Part shown: positions 8,266-16,134 of the stretch, in pieces
Position numbering within the stretch: position 1 is the first letter of the stretch
Layout: each line of letters starts with the position of its first letter
DNA from: Alphaproteobacteria bacterium
GTDB taxonomy: Bacteria; Pseudomonadota; Alphaproteobacteria; UBA6615
DNA: 16,152 nucleotides
Assembly: GCA_029243445.1 (NCBI GenBank)
Contig: JAQWSA010000105.1
Location: forward strand, 1-16,152
Direction: 5' to 3'
Position numbers and translations under genes: made by a program
The notes under the pieces: model-generated
The model's input: only the letters and a program-made list of their open reading frames with translations
What the model was told of the DNA's origin: nothing
Databases searched by the model: none

Positions 8266-9432
8266 ATGTTCTCAAGAAATCAGGTCCAAATGGGGGCATT
8301 TTTACCTCCTCATCACCCTAACGAAGAAGATCCAACGCTAGCAATTCAACGCGACTTTGAACTCGTAGAGTTTTTAGAGCAATTAGGTTATCACGAGGCG
8401 TGGATTGGTGAACATCATTCGGGTGGTTTTGAAATTATCTCGTCACCAGAAATATTCATTGCTGCTGCGGCAGAACGAACAAAAAGAATAATGCTAGGTA
8501 GTGGAGTTGTTTCATTGCCCTATCATAATCCATTAATGGTAGCAGAACGTTTTTTGCAATTGGATCATCAAACTCGTGGGAGAGCTATGCTTGGTATAGG
8601 TCCAGGGCAACTTCAGTCAGATGCCCGTATGCTTGGTATAAGTGCATCTACCCAAAGAGAACGTATGATTGAATCGCTAGGTATAATTCTTCGTTTGTTT
8701 TCAGGAGAAACCGTCACTTATGAGTCTGAATGGATAACACTTATTAATGCCCACACAAATCTAAAACCTTACACCCATCCCCATCCACTAGTTGCGGTTG
8801 CTAGTGCAGTTACGCCTACAGGTGCAAAATTAGCAGGTGAGCATGGATTAGGAATGTTATGTTTAGCAGCTAGTGTTTTCGCTGCTTACGATGTACTTGA
8901 TGTTAACTGGCGTATCGCTTGTAAAACAGCTGAAAAAAACGGACTAAGTATGGATCCATCACAATTACGATTAGTCGTACCTATGCATTTGGCAGAGACT
9001 AGAGAAAGAGCTTGGTCAAATATACAGTTCGGTTTTAAGCAGTGGGAAGATTATAGCTTTTCGGTTAATCCTAAAACAGGATTATTAGGTCTAGGTGGTA
9101 TTGAAGAGGCCGTTGAAAATGGTCTCGCGGTTGTGGGTACACCTGATGACGCGGTTGACTGTTTAGAAAAATATTGGAAGAAAACGGGAGGATTTGGTTG
9201 TTTTCTTCATCTCGCAACTAATTGGGCTGATTTTGATAATACCAAAAAATCATATGAATTATTTGCGCGATACGCTATGCCAAAATTTACAGATCGTAAC
9301 TCTCAAAGAGTGAGTTCATTAAAAAATATGAAAACAAATAGTGAAGAATATAGCGAATCATATCGTGTGGCTTCTCAGGCAGCAATTGATGCTCATTTCA
9401 GTAATGAGGTGAAAGAAACTATTAAGAAATAA
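8266..9432 (+). CDS. LLM-class flavin-dependent monooxygenase, limonene 1,2-monooxygenase-like
   Basis: This 388-residue enzyme has the bacterial luciferase-like TIM-barrel fold and is expected to use reduced flavin and oxygen to oxidise a small organic substrate. By eye it matches the limonene 1,2-monooxygenase (LimB) group in length and signature: GAFLPPHHP (10-18), PTLAIQRDFELVEFLEQLGY (23-42), EAWIGEHHSGGFEI (44-57), the RTKRIMLGSGVVSLPYHNP stretch (71-89) and LDHQTRGRAMLGIGPG (99-114). Late segments GTPDDAVDCLEKYW and GGFGCFLHLATNWAD are also typical. The group's reduced flavin normally comes from a separate reductase, and none is encoded here. The start keeps residues ahead of GAFLPP as in relatives. 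AAAGGA (8247-8252) is rather far from the ATG. It may act on a terpene, another alkene or a cyclic ketone. Confidence 0.88.
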   Translation: MFSRNQVQMGAFLPPHHPNEEDPTLAIQRDFELVEFLEQLGYHEAWIGEHHSGGFEIISSPEIFIAAAAERTKRIMLGSGVVSLPYHNPLMVAERFLQLDHQTRGRAMLGIGPGQLQSDARMLGISASTQRERMIESLGIILRLFSGETVTYESEWITLINAHTNLKPYTHPHPLVAVASAVTPTGAKLAGEHGLGMLCLAASVFAAYDVLDVNWRIACKTAEKNGLSMDPSQLRLVVPMHLAETRERAWSNIQFGFKQWEDYSFSVNPKTGLLGLGGIEEAVENGLAVVGTPDDAVDCLEKYWKKTGGFGCFLHLATNWADFDNTKKSYELFARYAMPKFTDRNSQRVSSLKNMKTNSEEYSESYRVASQAAIDAHFSNEVKETIKK

Positions 9433-9519
9433 GTATAAATTTATTATATAATTTGATTAAAGATTATGAATATTAGCCTTGCTTTTAGTTGAAATAGATT
9501 CACTTAAAGGAGATTCAAA

Positions 9520-10062
9520 ATGAGCGATGAAAATGTTATTAGCGTTAGTTCAGAGGTAATGAATAAAAGAGTAGCTAATTTTGAGGATCAGATACCTAAT
9601 AAAACGATGATGATTACACAACGTATGGAAGGTTATAAGCGTGATATTTATAGTATAATAGGCCGGGGAGTTTCTGAAGATGTCAATACTAAACCTGCCA
9701 TCACGGAATCAATGGGCTTTAATTTAGCTTATGTAGGAGCTGAACCGGGTAATGGTTCTACATTACATACTCATCACGATGAAGTAGAAGTTTTTATTCC
9801 TTTTTCAGGACAGTGGTCGGTCTTTTGGAATGAGGGTGAGAAAAGAGAAGAGGCAATAGTTGGACCTATGGACTGTATATCTGTACCACCAAATGTTATG
9901 CGCGGATTTACTAATGTCGGCAGTGATTATGGATATTTAATGGTAGTAATATCAGGTAATGAAAACAAAGCAGTAACTAGACCAAAGGATGTAGTTGAAG
10001 GTGCAGCGAAGACAGGCTTAACCTTAAATGATAAAGGTCATATTAGTGATGCTGCTGAATAA
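9520..10062 (+). CDS. Single-domain cupin protein
   Basis: This 180-residue protein has one cupin beta-barrel, roughly residues 65-147. The first cupin motif is GNGSTLHTHHDEVEVFIPFSG without a break (78-97; possible metal ligands H83, H85, H86 and E88 or E90). The second is GPMDCISVPPNVMRGFTNVG (115-134). In the second motif the usual metal-binding His falls at R128 in VMRGF, so metal binding may be altered or lost. AAGGAG at 9507-9512 supports the start. It lies 87 bases after the flavin monooxygenase and 24 bases before the lipocalin-like gene, so it is probably part of the same transcript. Cupins next to oxidative catabolic genes may be small-ring oxygenases, isomerases or ligand-binding proteins. 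No specific role can be named. Confidence 0.82.
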   Translation: MSDENVISVSSEVMNKRVANFEDQIPNKTMMITQRMEGYKRDIYSIIGRGVSEDVNTKPAITESMGFNLAYVGAEPGNGSTLHTHHDEVEVFIPFSGQWSVFWNEGEKREEAIVGPMDCISVPPNVMRGFTNVGSDYGYLMVVISGNENKAVTRPKDVVEGAAKTGLTLNDKGHISDAAE

Positions 10063-10086
10063 TCTAATTTTGTATGGAAACATTAA

Positions 10087-10497
10087 ATGGAAATAAAGAC
10101 TGATAATATAATTGGTGTATGGACATTAGAAGAAACGTATATTGAAGATGACGAAGGTAATAAAACACCTACCTTGGGTAAGAATCCAAAAGGCCGGATT
10201 ATTTATACACCAGACGGTTACATGGTAGCCATGACAGAAAAAAATGGTCGTAAGCCATTAAGTGATAACGCAAGTGATCATGAAAAAGCCGCAGCATTTG
10301 ATAATTTTATGACATATTCTGGTAAGTGGACGTTAAAAGATAATGTTGTGAGCCATGAAATTGATACTGGATCTAACCCTATTTGGGTGGGAACTAAACG
10401 TGATAGAACAATTGATTATATGGGCGACCGTATGATTTTTACTGGTAAACTAGATGATGGGATAACTACCGCAATAATTATTTGGCGTCGATCATAA
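10087..10497 (+). CDS. Lipocalin-like domain protein
   Basis: This 136-residue protein matches the lipocalin-like domain found in small bacterial proteins: an opening GVWTLEETYIEDDEGN (10-25), then GRIIYTPDGYMVAMT (36-50), a YSGKWTL strand (77-83), and the end TTAIIIWRRS. The pattern is a small beta-barrel with one short helix around residues 62-75. There is no signal peptide or lipobox, so it is probably cytosolic. It may bind a hydrophobic small molecule. It sits 24 bases after the cupin and 76 bases before the MFS gene, the tightest spacing in this run, suggesting co-translation with the cupin. The ribosome binding site is weak (TGGAAA at about 10074-10079). Function is unknown. Confidence 0.8.
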   Translation: MEIKTDNIIGVWTLEETYIEDDEGNKTPTLGKNPKGRIIYTPDGYMVAMTEKNGRKPLSDNASDHEKAAAFDNFMTYSGKWTLKDNVVSHEIDTGSNPIWVGTKRDRTIDYMGDRMIFTGKLDDGITTAIIIWRRS

Positions 10498-10573
10498 AAG
10501 ATTTTATAAAAATATAATTGTCTTTTTTCTTCAAAATAAATTTGCCATAAATAACGAGACTATTGGTTATTGT

Positions 10574-11824
10574 ATGAATACATTCAGTAAACGTGCTGGT
10601 TCAATCATTTTAATGATACCAGCACTTAGCGCCGCATTTATACTTGCGCATTTTTTACGTTCTGCACCGGCCTTAATAGCTCCTGATTTACGTATGGATC
10701 TGGGTTTAACCCCAGGACAATTATCTAGTCTACCCGCTGCAATATTCCTTGGCGCTGCTTTGATGCAATTACCTGTCGGTGTATTGCTAGATCGTTTTGG
10801 TCCACGTCTTTCAATGTTTAGTTTTATGAATGTTGCAGCTATCGGAACTCTTGTATTTGCCTATGCAGATAATATTTTTTATTTAAGAATGGGTTTGTTT
10901 CTTATAGGTTGTGGCGCTGCTCCTGTTTTTATGGGAGTTATAGTTCTATTATCGCGTTGGGTGGCTCGTGATAGACTTTCTACTGCTACAGCGATCTCTG
11001 TTGCTGTGGGAGGCGTTGGGATGTTATTGTCATCATCACCTTTTGCGTTGGCTGTCGATAGCTACGGTTGGCGTATTTCTTTACAAGTTGTTGGGTTTAC
11101 CACATTTTTTGTAGCTTTTAGCCTATTATTTTTTATTAAAGATAGACCAGAGCAGGATCAAATAATAAGCGAAGTAGAAACTTTATCAGAGGTAATATTA
11201 GGTTTAAAATATATTCTTACTGATAAACGTATTTATTATTTTGCGGCAGTTACAGCTATTTCCTTTGGCACTCTCATTACAATAAGAAATTTATGGATTG
11301 GACCGTATCTAAATGATATTTATCACTTAGATACTATAGAACGTGGTCAAATCATATTTTTTGTCTCAGTTGCATGGATAATAAGTGCTTTAGTATATGG
11401 TCCACTTGATCGGCTTTTTGATACGCGACGAGGAGTAGTGACAGGAGGTTTATTGTTATTTGCACTTATGACAATGCTATTAGCTTTAAATTATAGTCCC
11501 TCAGTCACTGTTGTAACCATCTTGTTGGTATTATTTTCTTTAACTGCAGCAATGGCAGGGCCTATTTTTGCTCATGCTCGTAGTCTTTTTTCTGATAAAT
11601 ATAGTGGCCGGGTTTTCACAGCTATAAATCTATGTACTTGGTCAGGTATTTTCTTGCTACAGGTCTTAACTGGAACAATACTTAATTTTTTTGCTGTAGA
11701 CGAATTGGGTCGTAGTCCAGATATTGCTTATCGAATAATGTTTGCAACTTTATCCTTCTCTTTAGTTTTGGTGGCAGTAATCTATAGAAAAGTTAAAGAT
11801 GTTCCTCCATCCTCTGATAATTAA
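10574..11824 (+). CDS. MFS transporter with 12 predicted membrane segments
   Basis: This 416-residue inner-membrane permease belongs to the major facilitator superfamily. Twelve hydrophobic helices can be traced, six on each side of a hydrophilic loop near residues 187-215 (KDRPEQDQIISEVE onward). The loop between helices 2 and 3 carries the signature GVLLDRFGPR (69-78). A motif-like GPLDRLFDTRRG follows helix 8. The lack of a signal peptide and the 12-helix layout suggest proton-coupled import or export of a small organic compound, perhaps the substrate of the adjacent enzymes. It is the last gene of the plus-strand run and converges on the CoA-transferase, with 45 bases between the stop codons. 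No clear Shine-Dalgarno sequence precedes the ATG. Substrate is unknown. Confidence 0.9.
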   Translation: MNTFSKRAGSIILMIPALSAAFILAHFLRSAPALIAPDLRMDLGLTPGQLSSLPAAIFLGAALMQLPVGVLLDRFGPRLSMFSFMNVAAIGTLVFAYADNIFYLRMGLFLIGCGAAPVFMGVIVLLSRWVARDRLSTATAISVAVGGVGMLLSSSPFALAVDSYGWRISLQVVGFTTFFVAFSLLFFIKDRPEQDQIISEVETLSEVILGLKYILTDKRIYYFAAVTAISFGTLITIRNLWIGPYLNDIYHLDTIERGQIIFFVSVAWIISALVYGPLDRLFDTRRGVVTGGLLLFALMTMLLALNYSPSVTVVTILLVLFSLTAAMAGPIFAHARSLFSDKYSGRVFTAINLCTWSGIFLLQVLTGTILNFFAVDELGRSPDIAYRIMFATLSFSLVLVAVIYRKVKDVPPSSDN

Positions 11825-11869
11825 ACATTAAACCTTTAAGTATATTTATTAAGTAATAACTTAGAAAAA

Positions 11870-13072
11870 CTAAATAACTCCTTTTTCACTTAGTTCTGAT
11901 ATCTCTATCTTGGATTTTCCAAGCTCTGTTAATATTTCAATTGTATGTTCTCCAATTATAGGAGGGGCTCGTCTAATAGATGCTGGGTCTTTAGAAAAAC
12001 GAAATGGGATACCTGGAATTTTAATTTCTCCTTCTATTTTGTGGTTTGTTTTAGTAACTAACTCCCGGGCAACCGTATGAGCAGCGGTTAGTGCTTGCTC
12101 TACCGTATTTATTGGAGCACATGAAACGCCTGCAGTAATAAGTTTTTCAAGCCAAAAATCTGTAGTATTAGTCCTAAATAAATCAGCGATCATACCGTCA
12201 CAAGCTCCTCGGTTAGTAACTCTGTCACGGTTTCGCGAGAATTTGCTATCTTTAGACCACTCAATATGACCAACGGCTTCACAGAAGTTAGTAAACTGCA
12301 TATCGTTACCTACTGATAAAGCAATCATCCCGTTACTAGTTGGATAGGCGTTATAGGGGACTATATTAGGGTGTCCATTACCATATCTTTCTGCAGTTTT
12401 ACCTGAAGCTAGAAAATTAGCCGCCACATTAGCCAATAATGATATTCCCGTATCATAAAGAGAAACCTCAACTGCTTGTCCATATCCATTTTTATTGCGA
12501 GAGTTAATCGCAGCAAGTATAGCAGACATTGCGTATAAACCTGTACATAGATCAACTATAGCTACGCCTAGTTTCATAGGGTCACCGTCAGCTTCCCCAG
12601 TTATATTCATAAGTCCGCTTTCAGCCTGAAGCAAAAAATCATAACCAGGTAAACCCGCTCTTGGACCGGTCGAGCCATAGCCAAGAATTGAGCACCGTAC
12701 TAACTTTGGAGCTTGCTTCTCATACCATGCATCAGTGAATCCAAATTTTTGCATAGTGCCAAGTTTAAAATTATCTATAACTACGTCTGCATCCTGCAGC
12801 ATTTCGCCAAGAATACCCTGACCCAATTTATCTTTTAGGTTTAATGTAATACCTCTTTTATTACGATTTGCTCCTAGAAAATACGCGGATTCTTCTCCAA
12901 TAAACGGAGGACCCCAGGCGCGCGTGTCGTCGCCCCGCCCAGGTTGCTCAATCTTTATTATGTCTGCGCCCATATCGCCAAGAAGCATAGTGCAAAAAGG
13001 GCCTGCAAGAACTCTGGTAAGATCTATAATTTTTAGTCCATCCAGAGCTCCAGGTCTTTTATCATGGGTCAT
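11870..13072 (-). CDS. CaiB/BaiF-family (class III) CoA-transferase
   Basis: This 400-residue enzyme moves CoA between an acyl-CoA donor and a carboxylic acid acceptor. Family features are clear: LKIIDLTRVLAGPFCTMLLG (13-32), DMGADIIKIEQPGRGDDTR (33-51), NRNKRGITLNLKD (69-81), GYGSTGPRAGLPGYDFLLQA (131-150) and the catalytic aspartate, probably D174 in VAIVDLCTGLYA. The C-terminal IPFRFSKDP and APPIIGEHTIEIL segments are also typical. Length is standard. AGGAT (reading the minus strand, 13081-13085) is 8 bases from the ATG. It follows the BadI/MenB-like crotonase by 87 bases on the same strand, so the pair may activate and then process a carboxylic acid. The acid is unknown; formate/oxalate, carnitine, succinate and alkylsuccinate enzymes all share this fold. 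Confidence 0.92.
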   Translation of the reverse strand: MTHDKRPGALDGLKIIDLTRVLAGPFCTMLLGDMGADIIKIEQPGRGDDTRAWGPPFIGEESAYFLGANRNKRGITLNLKDKLGQGILGEMLQDADVVIDNFKLGTMQKFGFTDAWYEKQAPKLVRCSILGYGSTGPRAGLPGYDFLLQAESGLMNITGEADGDPMKLGVAIVDLCTGLYAMSAILAAINSRNKNGYGQAVEVSLYDTGISLLANVAANFLASGKTAERYGNGHPNIVPYNAYPTSNGMIALSVGNDMQFTNFCEAVGHIEWSKDSKFSRNRDRVTNRGACDGMIADLFRTNTTDFWLEKLITAGVSCAPINTVEQALTAAHTVARELVTKTNHKIEGEIKIPGIPFRFSKDPASIRRAPPIIGEHTIEILTELGKSKIEISELSEKGVI

Positions 13073-13159
13073 TAAAAAAGATCCTCAGTGTTAAAAGTAT
13101 AAAAAAAAACAAATTACATTATAGCCTGCTACTTATATTTTAATTTAAAACTAGATGTT

Positions 13160-14035
13160 TTATTCAGGTTTATACTGATTGCGATTATTATTTAAGTCGT
13201 CGAGGTAGGTATCTACTGCTTGTTTGTTTTTCATACGGAATTGCATGAAATCAGGTTTACGCTTCTCTAGAAATGCCTCCATCCCTTCATTGGCTTCATC
13301 GGTTCCCCATACGTGGGCTAATAATTCCATCCCATGTTGCCATGATGCATAAAGTTCATCTGATTCATGATTTAAAGATTTTTTAGTCATACGTATTGTT
13401 TGACCACTATGTGATTTAATTTTTTCACACCATTTTTCAGTTTCGTCACGCAACTCGCCTTGTGGAACAACTTTATTGATAAGTCCAATTTCAACTGCTT
13501 CGGCAGCTGTGAAGGTTCGAGCTAAGAAAATCATCTCACGAGCTAAACGCTCACCGATCATTCTGGGTATATATTGTGTTGCCCCTACAGTTGGACAAGC
13601 TCCTACTTTAGCCCCCGATTGTCCAAACATTGCGTTATCAGAAGCAATGACCATATCACACCAAAGAGCTAGCTCGTGACCTCCTCCCATGCACCATCCA
13701 TTAACCATTGCAATAACGGGTATTGGCAGACCACGGATGGTCATAGCGGTTCCTAGCATGCGGTCATTCCAATGGTACGCATTTGCCCAATTAAGTTTCA
13801 TCATGGCTCCAAAATCACCGCCTGCTGAGAATGAGGTGTTACCAGCACCTGTAACAACAGCACAAACTATAGATGGGTCATTTCGAGTTGATTTAAAAGC
13901 GTGAATTAACTCATCAAGAGTATGCTCTCGGAATGCATTTTGGGATTTAGGCCTGTTGATGGTAATCCAGGCAACGTTGTTTTTGACCTCAAATAGAATG
14001 TCATTGAAATCTTCTGACGTTGGCATATTGGACAT
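13160..14035 (-). CDS. Crotonase-family acyl-CoA enzyme related to BadI/MenB
   Basis: This 291-residue enzyme acts on acyl-CoA. The opening FEVKNNVAWITINRP, NAFREHTLDELIHAF (33-47), the oxyanion motifs FSAGGDF (69-75) and VNGWCMGGGHELA (111-123), the GQSGAKVG stretch (138-145) and the ending EGMEAFLEKRKPDFMQF (250-266) resemble 2-ketocyclohexanecarboxyl-CoA hydrolase (BadI) and naphthoyl-CoA synthase (MenB). Unlike those, it keeps one hydratase glutamate (E121 in GGGHELA), while the second is replaced by G141. The following segment PTVGATQYIPRMIG is closer to ordinary hydratases. It may be a hydratase, a ring-opening hydrolase or an isomerase. AAGGAGTG on the minus strand (14044-14051) is a strong ribosome binding site. 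It is the first gene of a minus-strand pair with the CoA-transferase. The C-terminal tail is longer than in BadI. Confidence 0.87.
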   Translation of the reverse strand: MSNMPTSEDFNDILFEVKNNVAWITINRPKSQNAFREHTLDELIHAFKSTRNDPSIVCAVVTGAGNTSFSAGGDFGAMMKLNWANAYHWNDRMLGTAMTIRGLPIPVIAMVNGWCMGGGHELALWCDMVIASDNAMFGQSGAKVGACPTVGATQYIPRMIGERLAREMIFLARTFTAAEAVEIGLINKVVPQGELRDETEKWCEKIKSHSGQTIRMTKKSLNHESDELYASWQHGMELLAHVWGTDEANEGMEAFLEKRKPDFMQFRMKNKQAVDTYLDDLNNNRNQYKPE

Positions 14036-14115
14036 ATAAATTCACTCCTTTTCTAATTAACATATATTTTTACAAGTTTTTTTTAAGTCTTTTACAACAG
14101 GTGTTTGTATTGCTC

Positions 14116-14146
14116 GTATAGATTGTATAATTTGTCATGACGTATA
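14116..14146. promoter_or_regulatory. Three GTATA repeats with a TATAAT box in a divergent promoter region
   Basis: The 193-bp region between the divergent crotonase and SMP-30 genes holds GTATA at 14116-14120, 14125-14129 and 14142-14146, plus the 8-bp palindrome GTCATGAC at 14134-14141. The middle copy overlaps a perfect TATAAT (14126-14131) that could be the plus-strand -10 box, about 98 bases before the ATG. The -35 match is poor (TTGTAT, 15-bp spacing). The arrangement suggests a regulated promoter, but the bound factor is unknown. Confidence 0.35.
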
Positions 14147-14228
14147 ACTAATTTTCATTACGCCAACAACATAGTTAGTTAATTTTTGCTTTCTATTGGC
14201 TATTTTTTTGAGAGGAGAGGTTCCTACA

Positions 14229-15152
14229 ATGTTTAATCCATTTAAAGAGGTCGAACTAATAGAAGCAACAGTATTTCAACCCTTGCCAGATAAATTTCGT
14301 AATAAACGACGTTCGGACTGGTCAGACCCTAATCGTCAGGGTGCTGAAGTCGAATGTTTTTTAGAAGGGCCGTCTTTTGATCGCGCAGGTAACCTATATT
14401 TTACAGATATCCCTTTTGGCCGCATTTTTCGTATACCTCCCGGAGGAGATATTGAGCTAGTGGCGGAATATGATGGATGGCCAAATGGACTTAAGATTCA
14501 TAAAGACGGACGTATCTTTATAGCCTGCTATAAATATGGGATTATGGAAGTTAACCCTAATGACGGTTCTGTTACGACTGTTTTAGGTTCAGTATTTAGT
14601 GAGGGATTTAAAGGAACTAATGATCTGCATTTTGCTAAAAACGGTGATATGTATTTTACAGATCAGGGACAAACTGGGATCGCGGATCCTACCGGTAGAG
14701 TATTTAGGTGGGGAGCAGATGGCAGTTTGGATAGACTAGCTGTTAATGTACCTAGTCCAAATGGAATTACTTTAAACCTTAGTGAAAATCAGTGTTACGT
14801 AGCTGTAACTAGAACTCAACAAATATGGCGTCTACCATTGATGGCTGATGGTAATGTTTCGAAAACTGGAGTGGCTATACAACTTTCAGGAGGACATGCA
14901 GGGCCAGATGGTATTGAAACAGATTCTCAAGATGGCTTATTGGTTTGTCATTTAGGAGTTGGAATTTGGCGTTTTGATGATAATGGTTTGCCTACGCACT
15001 TAATTCACTCGGGCGATGCACACCGACTAATGACTAATATTGCCTTTGGCGGACCAGGTAACAAAACGCTGTATATTACTGATTCTCTTAACGGAAATAT
15101 TATGACTGCTGATTTTCCAATAGCAGGAAAGACAATGTATGGCCTAAGTTAA
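14229..15152 (+). CDS. SMP-30/gluconolactonase-like lactonase
   Basis: This 307-residue protein is a six-bladed beta-propeller of the SMP-30/gluconolactonase/LRE family, metal-dependent enzymes that hydrolyse lactones. The expected metal ligands are present: E46 in ECFLEGPSFD, N131 in GTNDLHF, N178 in PSPNGITLN and D227 in GPDGIETD. Blade repeats such as GNLYFTD, GRIFIAC, GDMYFTD and KTLYITD recur. I start at the ATG at 14229 because AGAGGAGAGG (14211-14220) is correctly placed; an in-frame TTG at 14196 lies upstream of that site. There is no signal peptide, so it is cytosolic. It is divergent from the BadI/MenB-like crotonase and 43 bases ahead of the 3HAD-like gene. In context it could open a lactone formed by oxidation of a cyclic compound. 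Confidence 0.88.
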   Translation: MFNPFKEVELIEATVFQPLPDKFRNKRRSDWSDPNRQGAEVECFLEGPSFDRAGNLYFTDIPFGRIFRIPPGGDIELVAEYDGWPNGLKIHKDGRIFIACYKYGIMEVNPNDGSVTTVLGSVFSEGFKGTNDLHFAKNGDMYFTDQGQTGIADPTGRVFRWGADGSLDRLAVNVPSPNGITLNLSENQCYVAVTRTQQIWRLPLMADGNVSKTGVAIQLSGGHAGPDGIETDSQDGLLVCHLGVGIWRFDDNGLPTHLIHSGDAHRLMTNIAFGGPGNKTLYITDSLNGNIMTADFPIAGKTMYGLS

Positions 15153-15195
15153 CTGCTTGTCTTCTCTAATAATCAAGAAAACTATAGGTAGCCAT

Positions 15196-16134
15196 ATGAA
15201 TAAATTTCCTAAAACATCAATTAAAAAAGTATTGATATACGGATATGGAGTTATGGGGGAAGCAGTTGCTAGAACTTTTATTAAATCCGGTTTCGATGTT
15301 CATGTATTTTCCTCGCGAGCTGATGAATTATCAAATAGCGAAAAAGATCTAATATTTCATAAAACATTACCTTCTGAGGCACCGGATTTAGTAATAGAAT
15401 TTGTTCCGGAAGATATTGTTGCTAAACAAAAGGTTTATCAACAAATTGAATCTTCGTATGGTGGTAAACCCCTAATAGCATCTGGTACCTCGGGTTTGGA
15501 TCTTATTGCTCTCGCTAATGTTCTAGATTATCCAGAACGTTTTCTTGGTGTTCATTATTTTATGCCAGCTGAAAGTACAGCTGTTGTGGAGGTTATGGCT
15601 GGACCAGACTGCAATCCGGAAGATGTTGATAATGTTTCAAACGCAATGAAATGTACCGGAAAAGAAACAGTAGTATTATATCAACCTGTGGTTGGGTTTT
15701 TGATCAATCGTTTGCAACATATAATACTGCATGAATGCTATTATTTGATAGAAAATGGTGTAGCAGGACCTGGTGATATAGATATGTCTGCACGTATGAT
15801 GCTAGGTCCACGTATGTGTATTAATGGATTGATTAAACAAAAAGATATCAGTGGTTTAAAAATCCACGCAGATGCGCAGAGGTCAATTGTGCCAAACCTG
15901 CATTCTATTGATACGCCTAACCCAATGATTCAGAATATGGTTAATCGTGGTGAATGCGGTTTGGGAGAAGGAAAAGGTTTTTATGATTGGAGTGATATTG
16001 ATATTAAGAATATACGTAGCCAATCTGGTACTAGACTGAGTAGACTGACAGAATTCTTGCGCAGTGAGACTGAAAAAGAATCTGATGCATTAGAGCCGCG
16101 CCCACGTTCTAGAGAAGAACTTCTAACGGAATAA
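15196..16134 (+). CDS. 3-hydroxyacyl-CoA dehydrogenase-like NAD-binding protein
   Basis: This 312-residue protein resembles stand-alone 3-hydroxyacyl-CoA dehydrogenases, which oxidise 3-hydroxyacyl-CoA (or a 3-hydroxy acid, as in L-gulonate dehydrogenase) with NAD. The N-terminal Rossmann motif is GYGVMG (16-21), with IEFVPED (67-73) further on. The catalytic His is H120 in GVHYFMPAE, paired with E132 in VVEVMAG. N171 lies in GFLINRLQH, which leads into the helical C-terminal domain. The usual HFFNP is altered to HYFMP, so the substrate may differ from standard beta-oxidation. I start at the ATG at 15196, preceded by a weak AGGTA (15186-15190), rather than an in-frame TTG at 15157. It ends with a charged tail (EPRPRSREELLTE). 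It is likely co-transcribed with the lactonase. The gene is complete. Confidence 0.85.
   Translation: MNKFPKTSIKKVLIYGYGVMGEAVARTFIKSGFDVHVFSSRADELSNSEKDLIFHKTLPSEAPDLVIEFVPEDIVAKQKVYQQIESSYGGKPLIASGTSGLDLIALANVLDYPERFLGVHYFMPAESTAVVEVMAGPDCNPEDVDNVSNAMKCTGKETVVLYQPVVGFLINRLQHIILHECYYLIENGVAGPGDIDMSARMMLGPRMCINGLIKQKDISGLKIHADAQRSIVPNLHSIDTPNPMIQNMVNRGECGLGEGKGFYDWSDIDIKNIRSQSGTRLSRLTEFLRSETEKESDALEPRPRSREELLTE

Noticed and set aside
8266..9432. Naming the gene limB
   Set aside because: Resemblance is at family-group level and the rest of the limonene pathway is not visible.
10550..10571. AATAAC/GTTATT inverted repeat just before the MFS start, as a translational control hairpin
   Set aside because: The arms are only 6 bp and AT-rich with a 10-base spacer, which is expected by chance in this DNA.
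11850..11863. TAAGT/ACTTA hairpin between the convergent MFS and CoA-transferase genes, as a terminator
   Set aside because: A 5-bp AT-rich stem without a T run on either strand is too weak to call.
14196..14228. Upstream TTG start adding 11 residues to the SMP-30 protein
   Set aside because: The strong AGGAGAGG ribosome binding site lies inside this extension and fits the ATG at 14229.
15157..15195. Upstream TTG start adding 13 residues to the 3HAD-like protein
   Set aside because: The extension has no ribosome binding site and the Rossmann fold begins normally from the ATG at 15196.
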